A stretch of DNA of 64,000 nt from Rhyzopertha dominica (taxonomy: Eukaryota > Arthropoda > Insecta > Coleoptera > Bostrichidae), in NCBI GenBank assembly GCA_025024175.1, contig QCXZ01000042.1, positions 11,983,501 through 12,047,500 of the forward strand, given 5' to 3'. A program made the position numbers and the translations under genes. Numbering within the stretch: position 1 is the first letter of the stretch; the number at the start of each line of letters is the position of its first letter. A model generated the notes under the pieces. It had not been told where the DNA came from. It made no database searches and saw nothing but the letters and a program-made list of their open reading frames with translations. Shown in pieces: positions 35,514 through 45,604 of the stretch.

Positions 35514-35769
35514 TTATATGAAAAACTAGGTTTCCGGGATCTGCTCCGAGTTGTCAAATGTTGATCCTCCACTGGACCGTTGAACTGACGACGTTTCGGC
35601 ACGGTTTCACGTGCCATCTTCAGGTCAGGTCAGGTCAGGTCAGCAGCAGCAGAGAAGACCTGAAGATGGCACGTGAGACCGTGCCGAAACGTCGTCAGTT
35701 CAACGGTCCAGTGGAGGATCAACATTTGACAACGCGGAGCAGATCCCGGAAACCTAGTTTTTCATATAT
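35514..35769. repeat. PLE-terminus foldback, ~110-bp arms, with (AGGTC)n loop
   Basis: The left arm (about 35514-35633) and right arm (about 35657-35769) are inverted copies. Each holds GGCAC..GTGCC-GAAAC after CTGAAGA (right arm 35660-35690). The spacer holds four AGGTC units and a CAG repeat. The terminal core resembles PLE C ends but the rest differs, so it is a further PLE family without a body. Confidence 0.85.
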
Positions 35770-36289
35770 ATATACTATTTTCGGAAAAACGATGTAATCT
35801 AAAAACCTGAATATCCTCTGGTTCCAAATCAGGTTTGATGGTTTGTAGAAGACCGATGACGAAATTTTTGTCTTGGATTGAACTCTGCTGTTTTCCTTTT
35901 ACTACAAGTTGCTTCTGATTGTTTTTATAAGCCTTGTCATAACTCCAAATTGTTGTAATTATTGTAGTAATAACAAACCTGTAAAATTTATGTCGGTTTG
36001 ACCCAGATTATCTAAATTTCAGATTCGTATTATTAAAAATGAAAACAAAACTATTAGCTATTGTGATCTGATAAATCTGATAAATGTTTTAAAGGTAAAT
36101 TTACGATAACCTCAAGTTTCATGTTATGTATGTACAAGCATTGTGCTATTAAGTCCCTAACTTTCAAATTTATTACATTTATTTGACTAACAGGATGTGC
36201 AAAGAAGCAGCTCCTTCCTCCAGTTTTTTCTCTCTATTTACCAATATTTACATATCCATCCCCTTCTAGAAAATTAGAACCAGTGATTT

Positions 36290-36520
36290 GTGTATGAGAG
36301 TCGGGGGAGGTCTGACTGCTCAAGTAGATTAATATTCCATGCCATTAAGTAAATGTCAAATTAAATCACACCATCAATAACGCCATCTCTGGGACTAATA
36401 TGACCACTTATGCATAAATAATGCCGGGGGTTGCTCAACACGGACGGAGAAATAAACCAGCGGGAGGGCATAACGGCAATTTTGCGCCTGACGGGTCGCA
36501 AGAGGTGACATAAGGTCGAA
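36290..36520. other. GC-rich island with octamer-like site
   Basis: GC-richer non-coding patch with TTATGCATAAATAATGCC at about 36408, a POU/homeodomain-type palindromic core. There is no coding signal. The role is inferred from texture only. Confidence 0.3.
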
Positions 36521-36874
36521 TTACTGCAACTGATGAGTAAGTATCGGAGGGATGAACGCAGGGAAAGCTTGTTTTATATTTGGACGATGCCCAAACAAAA
36601 TTTTACAATGAAGATGATAAATCTTAAACATTGTTTTCCCATTAATGCGGACATCTTAGGATCAAGCAGTAAACAAACCAAGATACTTTTGTTGATTCCT
36701 TCAACATTATTGTTTACTCCTACATTTAAGTGATAAGAAACTTGCTGAGTTTCTTTAACATATTTTTATAGTAAAAAGAATTGTGCTAACTACATAGAAT
36801 TAACATTACACAAGTATATAATTAATATTGTTTATTATTATTACAAAGAGCTAAGTGCAGAGGAAAAGCATATA

Positions 36875-38250
36875 CAGGATGTTTCACGAATGATAATGAC
36901 CCTGACGAAATTAAAAATGCAACCCAAAATTGGGAATCCATGACGGCTATGCGCTATGGTTCCTGTCACTGTATTAATTAAAAGTCAAAATGTATTCAAA
37001 TGATGAAAAAACAGATATGATTTTTATTTATGGTGAATGCAAGAAAAATGCTTCCGCTGCTGCCCGTTTATACAGACAAAGCTTTCCAAATAGAAGAGCT
37101 CCTGCCGATACAATTTTCAAGAGACTTGAATTAACTATAAGGGCAAACTAGCCACCACTGAAAAAGTCAAGAGAAAGAACAGCAACAGGCCCTGACAATG
37201 AAATTAGAGTATTGGAAATGATTGACGAATATCCTCATATTAGTCAAAGGGTAGTCCCAAGAGCAACCGGTATTAGTCTGTCTTCAGTACACCGAATAAT
37301 TAAAACCAATCAATTTCATCCGTATCACTTGCAATTGGTTCAGGCCTTAAAGGAAGACTGGCTTTTTGTAACTTTTTTCGCGAACACCAAAATTTGAATG
37401 TGAGATTTTATGACAACATTTGTTTCTCAGATGAAGCAAGATTTTCTAATAGTGGTGGAGTTAACAAACATAACATGCATTATTATGCGCAAGAAAATCC
37501 ACGTTGGAATCGAGAAGAACATTTTCAAACTATCTACTCGACGAATGTCTGGTGCGGAATATTGGGGAATCAAATTGTTGGGCCTTATTTTTTTCGCAAT
37601 AGTTTAAACGGCAATACTTATCTAAATTTTTTAAGAAACATTTTACCGGTACTTCTCCAAAATGTATATTTACAAGTAAGGCAAGATCTATGGTTCCAAC
37701 AAGATGGGGCACCTGCGCATTATCAAAGAATAGTGCGAAATCATCTGGATTTGGTTTTGCCTAACCGATGGATAGGAAGAGGTTCAATTAATCCTTGGCC
37801 ACCGAGAAACCCGGACCTTACTCCTTTGGATTTTTTTCTGTGGGGAATGGTAAAAGAAAAAGTATACCAAACACCAATTAAAGTGTAGAACATTTAGAAA
37901 ATAAAATATGTGATGCATGTAGATCCATCACTCCAGAAATGTTAATGCATGTTAAAGGATCGTTTTGGGCACGAATTCAAGCTTGTGAAAACAGCGTAGG
38001 GCAACATTTTGAGCGTTTATTACATTAATGTTATTGAATAAACATTTTTCAAAAATAAAATTTGTTTTACAATACCGAATTTACTTAAAGCAAATGATTG
38101 AAGTTTATGTCAAAATTTACGAATTTATGCAGTTCTTTACGTTTTATATTTTTTTAAGACGATGAACAATTATTAATGTTACCTCTGCAAATGTATTTTT
38201 GGTTGCATTTTTAATTTCGTCAGGGTCATTATCATTCGTGAAACATCCTG
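36875..38250 (+). mobile_element. DD41D mariner-like element, copy B (complete length)
   Basis: Flanked by TA (36873-36874 and 38251-38252), with TIRs of about 55 bp that agree at nearly every position (CAGGATGTTTCACGAATGAT on both). Length is 1,376 bp. This is the reference copy for copies A (19145-20453) and C (43620-44090). Confidence 0.93.
36992..38027 (+). pseudogene. DD41D transposase, near full length with stops and shifts
   Basis: The reading frame starts MYSNDEKTDMIF at 36992 with the HTH (CKKNASAAARLYRQSFPNRR). A stop occurs at about 37149. A second HTH, PRATGISLSSVHRIIKTNQF, lies at 37257-37316. A shift near 37365 leads into NVRFYDNICFSDEARFSN (D1). Then come WCGILGNQIVGPYFFRNSLN, WFQQDGAPAHYQRIVRNHL (D2) and PRNPDLTPLDFFLWGMVKEK (D3). 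The spacing D2-D3 is 41 residues. After a further stop at about 37886 the tail continues (HLENKICDACRSITPEM). All three catalytic aspartates remain. The family is the basal DD41D (rosa-type) mariner clade. Confidence 0.88.
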
Positions 38251-38599
38251 TAGATACACAAAGAAAAATATGTACAGGCCTAGTGGAAAATTAATACCTT
38301 CACACACACTCGATATTTTATTATTTGGAGTAGTCTCAGATTTTGTGTGAAAAAAAGTTTAATTAGATGAGCAAGTACAGAAGTTGGCATAAATAAAAAA
38401 ATAACATTGAGAAAATTTTGTGTATCATATTTTAGTAGATAATATTAAATTCTGGCAGCAAATTTTTGGTGGAAATTTACCTCGTTGAAAATTAACGTAC
38501 TTGCTCCTCTCTCTGAAATTGAGTGAATCTTGCTGGTAAAAAAAGGATGTCAATAAAAAATTGTGATCCTTTTCGTATTTCCCATCGCTAAGTGACTTC

Positions 38600-38880
38600 A
38601 CCCTTCAAGGACTTGTTACGCTGCTTGAGTGGTTGGCGTGACATCAAACCATACCGCCCTTGTTAATACATCAACTTAGAATTTCCGGTCACGCCACCTC
38701 CCACCCCCAGCGATATCAATAAGTAAACAGATTATGACTGCGGAACCGCATGCATCATCGCGGCGGAAGTAATCAGTTCCTCACTTTAAACAACTATAAC
38801 AGTCTGAACTTTTCCAATTTAATCGTGGTGCTTGGGCGTCGTCACGTCAGGGTGCCGATGAAGTTAATAACAGGTTGGTT
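38600..38880. other. GC-rich island
   Basis: GC-rich, CpG-bearing patch between a transposon and AT-rich DNA. No coding domain. Confidence 0.3.
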
Positions 38881-39032
38881 TTCTTGTATTTCAGGCAAAA
38901 TCAACAAAACGTTACAGAAAGTAAAAGCAAAAAAATGTCTTTCAGCATAATGTATAGAAACATTAGTTACTTATTCAACCAGCTATGAAAATAAAATTAT
39001 ACGTTAAGTACAAAGCTTTGTTTAATTCTATA

Positions 39033-39099
39033 GTTCTATTTTTGGTTAGCACGCCAGAGATCCGTTTTGGAGGTCTCGGGTTCTACTCCCGATCAGAAC
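39033..39099 (+). other. tRNA-like sequence (SINE head or decayed tRNA)
   Basis: An A-box-like TGGTTAGCACG (39043-39053) is followed by a perfect T-arm: TCGGG (39076-39080), 7-nt loop TTCTACT, CCCGA (39088-39092). GTTCT (39033-39037) can pair with AGAAC (39095-39099). The anticodon arm is irregular, so it is not called as a functional tRNA. A tRNA-derived SINE is the likeliest origin. Confidence 0.5.
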
Positions 39100-41426
39100 A
39101 AGAACAACCTTTTCATATCGAAATATTGCCGTACATACACGTTAACACTATTGTTAAAACAACTATTAACAAAAGCATCTACTTTGTGAACTACCTACGG
39201 TATATTATGCTAAGAGATCACTAACATTGGCAAAAGAAAATGTAGAAAGGTTTATAAAAAATGAATTAAGTGATCCCTGGTGAAATTTATTAAATAAAAT
39301 TGCAGCCTTAGGTTGCAATGATAAGAGAAGTTGGGGCATGTAGAAAAGCTGAATTGCATTTTAATTATTTATTCTGCAGATAAATAATTAATATAATAAA
39401 AATAAGCGCTGATCTCTTTAAAATGAGACTTTTCATTTGTTAAAGGTACTGATAAAAATTTTCTTAGAAAATTTGTAATGGGAAGTTTCTATACGTAGTG
39501 CAGCTGCTTGGAAGAAATGACGTCACTATTAAACAACTACTACTAACGTCAACCTAAATAACAAGATAACTGGAACTCCTGGAATTCAATATCAAATAAC
39601 TTCTAGTTAGAAGAGATTCGAAGAACGCCGTTTTATGCTATTATATATGGACGTTGTAGATGCACTGTCAAAAATGTGTTTAACAACTGATGGAACAGAT
39701 GAGACAAAAAGCAAATAATGAAATGATAACGGCCTTTCCAGAAGTAAAGGCTCGAAAACGACAGCTTCAATATTTTGCTTGTATACCTACATAGGTAGTT
39801 AGTGCCAACATTATTTCATTTTTTTGTATTCCTTTTTGTGATTGTATTAAATTCTGTTCGCTAAACTACAGTTGGAAGTATCACTTTCAATCTATTTTGA
39901 TTTCTTAAATAATGAGGAAAGGCCCATTTCAAGGTTTGCAGAAAGGCCTACGGTTCCCTTGCTTCATCGCTAACCATATAGATAAATTCCTTCAACTTTT
40001 TTGTGTACTAGATAATCCAAAATATGGTCTTGACACTATCTTTAACTTGTCGCAAAATGTGGAAAAGATCATTATGTTTTTAAGGCACAGTTAACCTAAT
40101 ACCAAATCTTACATAAAGTGTTTAAACACAGATGATAGGGTTATCAAAGTATTAGACCGACTATTAGTGCGATATAATGTGTGGACGTCAAGAGATATTT
40201 TTCAATAAACTATTTGTACAAAGCAACATTGCATCATATATCACTAAGAAATACATCAGCCTTATCAATAGAGAAACAAAGCCACTTCAACCAATCAACA
40301 CCTCTACTTTGTAAAAATATTTATCTACCTTGCCCGTGCAACCAATGCAAGATATCATCAACACTCACCTATTTTGGACTCTAGCAGACCTAATTGACTC
40401 CTGAAACAAAAAAAAATAGTTATTAGAATGATTCTCGGAAAAGCAATGAATGTATTTCAAATTCTAAAGTTCACATACAATACCAATAGTAGTTAGTATC
40501 TTTTTTCATTAAATTTTTCATTCCTAAAACACGTAACCAGAATTTTATGAGTGTAGTACGTTTGCTCGTATGGTAGGCAAAACCCTGTTGTTAGTAGCAC
40601 CTTGTTTTGACTACACATAAACAAATGCACGAAAACATCGATAGGCTTTCACTATTATTAATTTATACCTATTAACCATTGTTAATTGTGGTATCGAAAA
40701 TGCTTATTCTATATTAGCACCTTACTTGTAGCTTCAAAAGTATTCGAAACTTCGATTTACAAACAGATTTCAGACTCAGCCAAAAAACTTTTACTGCAAT
40801 AGCTTCAGTTATGGATGATCTCATTTCAGCTTATGATAAAGGTTTAGTCAGCGCTTTGGTTTGCTTTGGTTTTTGAAAGTACCAAACCAAAACATTCAGC
40901 GGAATCGGTATTATGTCGGTGTAGAATAGTAGGTCTTACTTGAGCTATTGAATTCATGTGGTAAAGTACAAAAATAATATCTCCTATATATTGTCTGTTA
41001 CATTTTACATTTTAAGAATTAACACGTCAGATATTGAAAATCAACATGAGTTTGCGCAAGCTGGTTTAATTTTGAATGTAGAACTTGATAGTATAAAAAT
41101 ATCGAGGCTTCTTTAATTTCAGTATTGCAGTAGAATAGAACGTTTTCGGTCGTTTTGATGTCTATAACTATACCGCAGAATGAAAAAATGTAGTAAAATG
41201 CATAGTAATCTTCAACAAAACAAAAGATATAAATCTTCGACAATGTTGACATAAAATCCATATACCTATATACTTGTTTTCCTGCGATAACAGATTCCCG
41301 GAATATTACAAAATACAGGTCATTTGTAAACACTCTGCAGATCGGGTTGGCTACCACTAAAATAACAAAAATCTGTTTTGGTTTTCACAACAGCTTTATC
41401 TATACGATAATCAGTTAGTAACATAA

Positions 41427-41433
41427 TATAAAA
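41427..41433 (+). promoter_or_regulatory. TATA box of gene 1
   Basis: TATAAAA lies ~30 bp upstream of the region conserved with gene 2 (TGTACTATTTTAGCAATCTG against TGTCCATTTTAGTAATCTG), where transcription probably starts. Confidence 0.65.
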
Positions 41434-41504
41434 CAGTAAATGTTGTACGACTGTACTATTTTAGCAATCTGTGGTTTTGTGCTGACTTTTTTTAACCCTC
41501 AAAT

Positions 41505-42761
41505 AGTAAGTTGCAAAACACGATAAATTAAGAATGACTCTCTCGCTTTCTAGTGCGTTTCCTGGTGGTCTGCTTCGTTATTTTGGCGCTTGTTTCAGCC
41601 CATTATAACAGCGCCATTGCACACTTGAAAGAAGACATCTCTAATGTTGACAATCGTAAGTAAATGCCAACATAAAACTTAACGATTTGTTTTACACCTC
41701 TTGAATTTTTTTCATCGCGGATGATTGACAACGCGATTAAATTATTTTAATGAGCAAATAGTACTGACGATGACCTAGTAAAAACGAAACAAGCAGCTTA
41801 ATTAACAAGCTTTCAGCTGGCAGAGTACAGTCCCTGAAATCAGAACTTCCTCAAGAAATAACTGAATGCATTAGGAAACATGTGAAGATTGGCAGAGATT
41901 ATTTGTCTGTTGGTTCAGTAAAAGTGACTGATTTAGTTGTGGATTTTACTGATTTGGATATTACGGAATATATTAGGTATGTTATTAACAATCATGAAAG
42001 TTTTAGTTTCAACTAAATATCTCTTCTTCTGCAGCGGTGAGATCCATGTCAACTTGTACTTTGGTGGACTCTCATCATACGATGTGAAATACAACGGCTC
42101 CATCTCAGAGAATCCCCTAGCTTACGACATAAATTATTCATTAGTATTTGAAAACCTAACATTTCATGTAGATTTAGACGCTGATGTCTATCTGTTTAAC
42201 ATTCTTCACATCTATGGGGCAGGCTTAATAGAGTAAGCAATGTTCTTATTAATGATGAAAAATAATTACTGCCTGAGTTCATTTTTAATGAACAAACCAT
42301 AAAAATGGGTTAATAAGCAGCTGCAAATGCGCCGGTTGGCGTTCAGGAGCATTACGCATTAGCGCGTTTGTCTAGCAATACTGTTAACCCATTAAAATAT
42401 CACGTATTCTTTAAACTACTTCAATTTCTGCAGGACATACGTAGCTGGTCTTCGGCTTGTGATCTGGGCATACATAGAAGATGATGGCGAAAATTTCATC
42501 CAAGATTTTGATGTTGACTTTGGTTATGATGAATACAATGTAAGTATGGACATTATGTTGATTGTAATTAGAATACTACGTTCTTTTTTTCCTTCTCAGT
42601 TCTTTGCTGATGGAGATTTCGATCTGGAAATCGGCGTACTGACCTCTGAGCAGAAGAAGATTATTGGACAAATTATTACTGGCTCTATCAAAACCTACGC
42701 TAAGACCGTGATAAAACGGTCTGGTATACTAAACTATATCTCCTCCAAATGTTTTGTTTGA
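41505..42761 (+). CDS. Secreted TULIP-fold-like protein (JHBP / group-7-allergen-like), six exons
   Basis: Exons: 5'UTR ending 41505, then 41554-41655, 41817-41976, 42035-42232, 42434-42539 and 42600-42761. All introns are GT..AG. The ATG is split: exon 1 ends in A and exon 2 begins TG. The sum is 242 codons with no stop. The signal peptide RFLVVCFVILALVSA follows the Met; the mature protein starts near HYNSAI. Alternating hydrophobic strands follow (YISGEIHVNLYFGGLSS, YDINYSLVFENLTFHVDLD, TYVAGLRLVIWAYIED), ending in an amphipathic helix, as in long curved lipid-binding TULIP proteins. Family assignment is by pattern: juvenile-hormone-binding or group-7-allergen relatives carry small hydrophobic ligands outside the cell. 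The polyadenylation signal AATAAA is at 42775. It is paralogous exon by exon to gene 2 (198-nt and 106-nt exons identical in length). Expression is probably from the TATA box at 41427. Confidence 0.75.
42256..42402. repeat. Short inverted repeat inside intron 4 of gene 1
   Basis: AAAAATGGGTTAA (about 42301) and TTAACCCATTAAAATATC (about 42383) face each other across ~75 bp. The left flank TAATTACTGCCTGA also occurs near 3295. It is probably a short MITE residing in the intron. Confidence 0.45.
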
Positions 42762-43619
42762 ATTTGATACGTTAAATAAAAAACTGGGGACTTATTACAC
42801 ATACTATTTAACCTTATTAACATCCATAATTACTTATTTGTCTAAGTATAACAAAATCATCCACTAGAAAAACTAAAAACTTTACTTTTACGGCTGAAGG
42901 GCTATGCAAANGAACTAATTCAATACAAAAGTCAAGTTACTATTACGAGGTAAATTTAAGTCTGAATGTCTACACGACATTCACATTATACACATAGGTA
43001 CTTCAACTATTAACGACATTTTTGCTTTTTCTAGTATTCATATCTATATACTGGCACTTACAACAAATGCAAGATAGCATCGCTGATCTCTGTTAACTCT
43101 AATAGACCTACTTGACTTGTGAAACAAAACAACAGCCTTAATTATTGTTCATACATGGATTAGATTAAAAGTGTTGAAGCTCAAAAGTTCATCTTCTTGA
43201 AGAGCAGTACACAGAACAAGATTTAATCTAAGTGGATTAATCTCTAAAAAGGTCAATGGATTAAGACGTCAGTCATTAATCATATTATTCAGCCAGTTAA
43301 AGATTTCGTGAAGAAATTAATTCAAATCAGCAGCACATCACTAACAGCTTTTTGGGTACAAAAGCACATAAATAGCAGAGATCAACAAAAAATATTTTTC
43401 TACTCCATTTTTACAAATAATATAGCATATGACTAGAAGAAATACAAGATTTATCATTTTTGACTAAGTAATTATCAAAGTCCTGCTACAATCTAATACA
43501 TTTTATGAAAAGAAGTCGCGAAAGCAGAACAGTTCGACGACTACAATGAACCTGAATTTATTAATGTCTTCAGGACTATTTTGGACTTTTTTATTTGCCG
43601 CCACGACATAAATCTGAAG

Positions 43620-44090
43620 ATGTTTCAGACCATCTACTATTTAATTGTATGGTGTGGAGTATTGGGGGATCAAATCACTGGGCTATAGTTTAAATGGAAA
43701 TTGCAATTTTAATTTTTTTAAGAAACATTAGACCGGTGTTTTTTTAATGTAAATGAACAATGAATCAAACACCACTTGAGAATGTAGAATATTTCAAATA
43801 ATAAGATGTGATGCACGTAGTCACGAACATGAAATGTTAATACGTGTTAGAAGGTTTTGAGTACGAATTCAAGCTTGTGAAAACAACAGCGGGAGGGGCA
43901 GTATTTTGAGCATTTGTTACATTCATGTCACTGAAATAATATAAAAAATATTTATTTTACAATTTCAATTAACAGTTGAAGTTTACGTCATAATTTGCAA
44001 ATTGATACAACTCTCTATGTTTCATGTTGTTCAGGACTGCAAACGCATTTTGGGTTGCATTTTCTGTTTTATCTTAATTTAAATTAACAA
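43620..44090 (+). mobile_element. DD41D mariner-like element, copy C (decayed 3' half)
   Basis: Pieces align with copy B in order: GGTGTGGAGTATTGGGGGATC against the WCGILGN codons, then AAACATTAGACCGGT, then GAATTCAAGCTTGTGAAAAC, and finally CATTTTGGGTTGCATTTT of the right TIR. Only the 3' half is present, with many substitutions. It splits the tandem-duplicated upstream region of gene 2. Confidence 0.75.
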
Positions 44091-44782
44091 AGACATTGAT
44101 TTATGTAATTCCAAATATTTAGTCTACTGTATAACCACAAATTCGTTGGAGGGAACTGAAGTATGGTATAAGTTACCCAAGCACTTGAAACCGCTTGTGT
44201 TAAAAATAGGATTTACACGGTTTTATTCGGAAAAATTGAAGGTGTTACAAATTAAGCATTACTAGATGGACAAACCTGAAAAGGAAGGACAAAGTTTTAG
44301 CCGCAAGGCCTATCTTTGGTTGAGAACTATTGCATCACAAAAGCAATAAAGGTGCATCGCAAAACTGGAGTTTTCGCCTAAACAACGCATGTGTTGCCTA
44401 TTTAAAGATACTAATCTGTTGACTGAAATCCGTATGTGTGTTTTCTTTGATAACAGATTCTCAGAATGTTACAACATCCGAGGTTTAGTAAACAATACTG
44501 CAGATGGGCTAAGCTGCTTCCACAAGCAGCAAGAATCAATCATACAATAAATAGTGATTACTACGCATATGTATAGCAGGAAAACATCAATGCAGTACCC
44601 CACAATAGCCCCTACTACAGATAAAGTATCTATAGAATTATGAAACTTTGTCCCACTTCACACATTTTTCTTTTACGTGTACATTAGCACTACAGACCTG
44701 AGATAAGCAAGTTTTAATGGTCAAATTCCGTCTTCCCTTTCACAAGGGTTTTATCTAAGTGATAATCAACTAGACATGTTAA

Positions 44783-44789
44783 TATAAAA
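44783..44789 (+). promoter_or_regulatory. TATA box of gene 2
   Basis: TATAAAA, homologous in position to 41427-41433 and followed at the same distance by the conserved 5'UTR and the A|GT donor at 44860/44861. Confidence 0.6.
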
Positions 44790-45600
44790 CGGTAGGTACT
44801 CTGATACTGTCCATTTTAGTAATCTGTGCTTTTGCGTTAACTCGTTGAACAACCACAAAAGTAAGTTGCTTAAACCTCGCAAAGGTATACACTGATCTCT
44901 CTGTTTGTAGTGCGTACCTTGATCGTTTGCTTTGCTGCCCTGGCCCTTGCCTCAGCCCATCATGACAGCGCGATTGAACACTTTAGAGAAGCCGTCTCTA
45001 AGGNCAAAGGTAAGCAAACGTGAAAGAAAGAGACTTATTTAACAGTCAATTCTTGGTAATTACTCTAAGCACCTACGTTCAGTGTAATTGGAGATACATC
45101 AAAAATGATTTTGAAGTGAAATGTGAAAGCAAACCTTAATATGACGGGTTTGAAAACTCCATGCTCTAATATCATGTTTCTTGTGGTTACTTCACAGTTA
45201 AAAATAGAAAATATGGCCCTCTAGTTCCAAATAACAATTGCATGATTATGTCCGCTATCAACAAGGACCACTTTTGGCAATAAAGAGCGCGTCTAATAAC
45301 TCAAACTAATCTAACGCTTCAATATGTCCTACATAAATTGATTACCTATAGTTAAAGCTACAGGTCACTCAACAGGTATGCCAGTCTACACTAAATGACA
45401 ACGTTTTCCTGTTAAACTGGATGAATATTTAATTATTTTTATTAATATATGGTTTAATTGTTTCTCAGCTGGAAAAATAGAACCCTTGGAACCAGAAGTT
45501 GTGAAGGGTCTTGCCAAAGAAGTAGCTGAGTGCGCCAGCAGAAATTTGGGCTTGGACAGAGAATTGTCTCTCGACCCAATAGAACTCAGCGACCTAGTTC

Positions 45601-45604
45601 TTAA
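45601..45604. repeat. Left TTAA target duplication
   Basis: Completes the exon 3 codon across the site; duplicated at 49250-49253. Confidence 0.85.

Larger units (their letters stand above)
40320..42840. repeat. Tandem duplication, unit 1 (contains secreted-protein gene 1)
   Basis: Unit 1 corresponds to unit 2 starting near 43050. The segment around 40341 (AATGCAAGATA) pairs with 43066, offset 2,722 bp. The TATA box at 41427 pairs with 44783, offset 3,356 bp. The growth of the offset is largely explained by a DD41D fragment (43620-44090) in unit 2. Confidence 0.75.
43050..45600. repeat. Tandem duplication, unit 2 (contains 5' part of gene 2)
   Basis: Unit 2 repeats the upstream region and exons 1-3 of gene 1. 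One ambiguous base lies at 42911 and one at 45004, in or near this unit. Confidence 0.7.
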
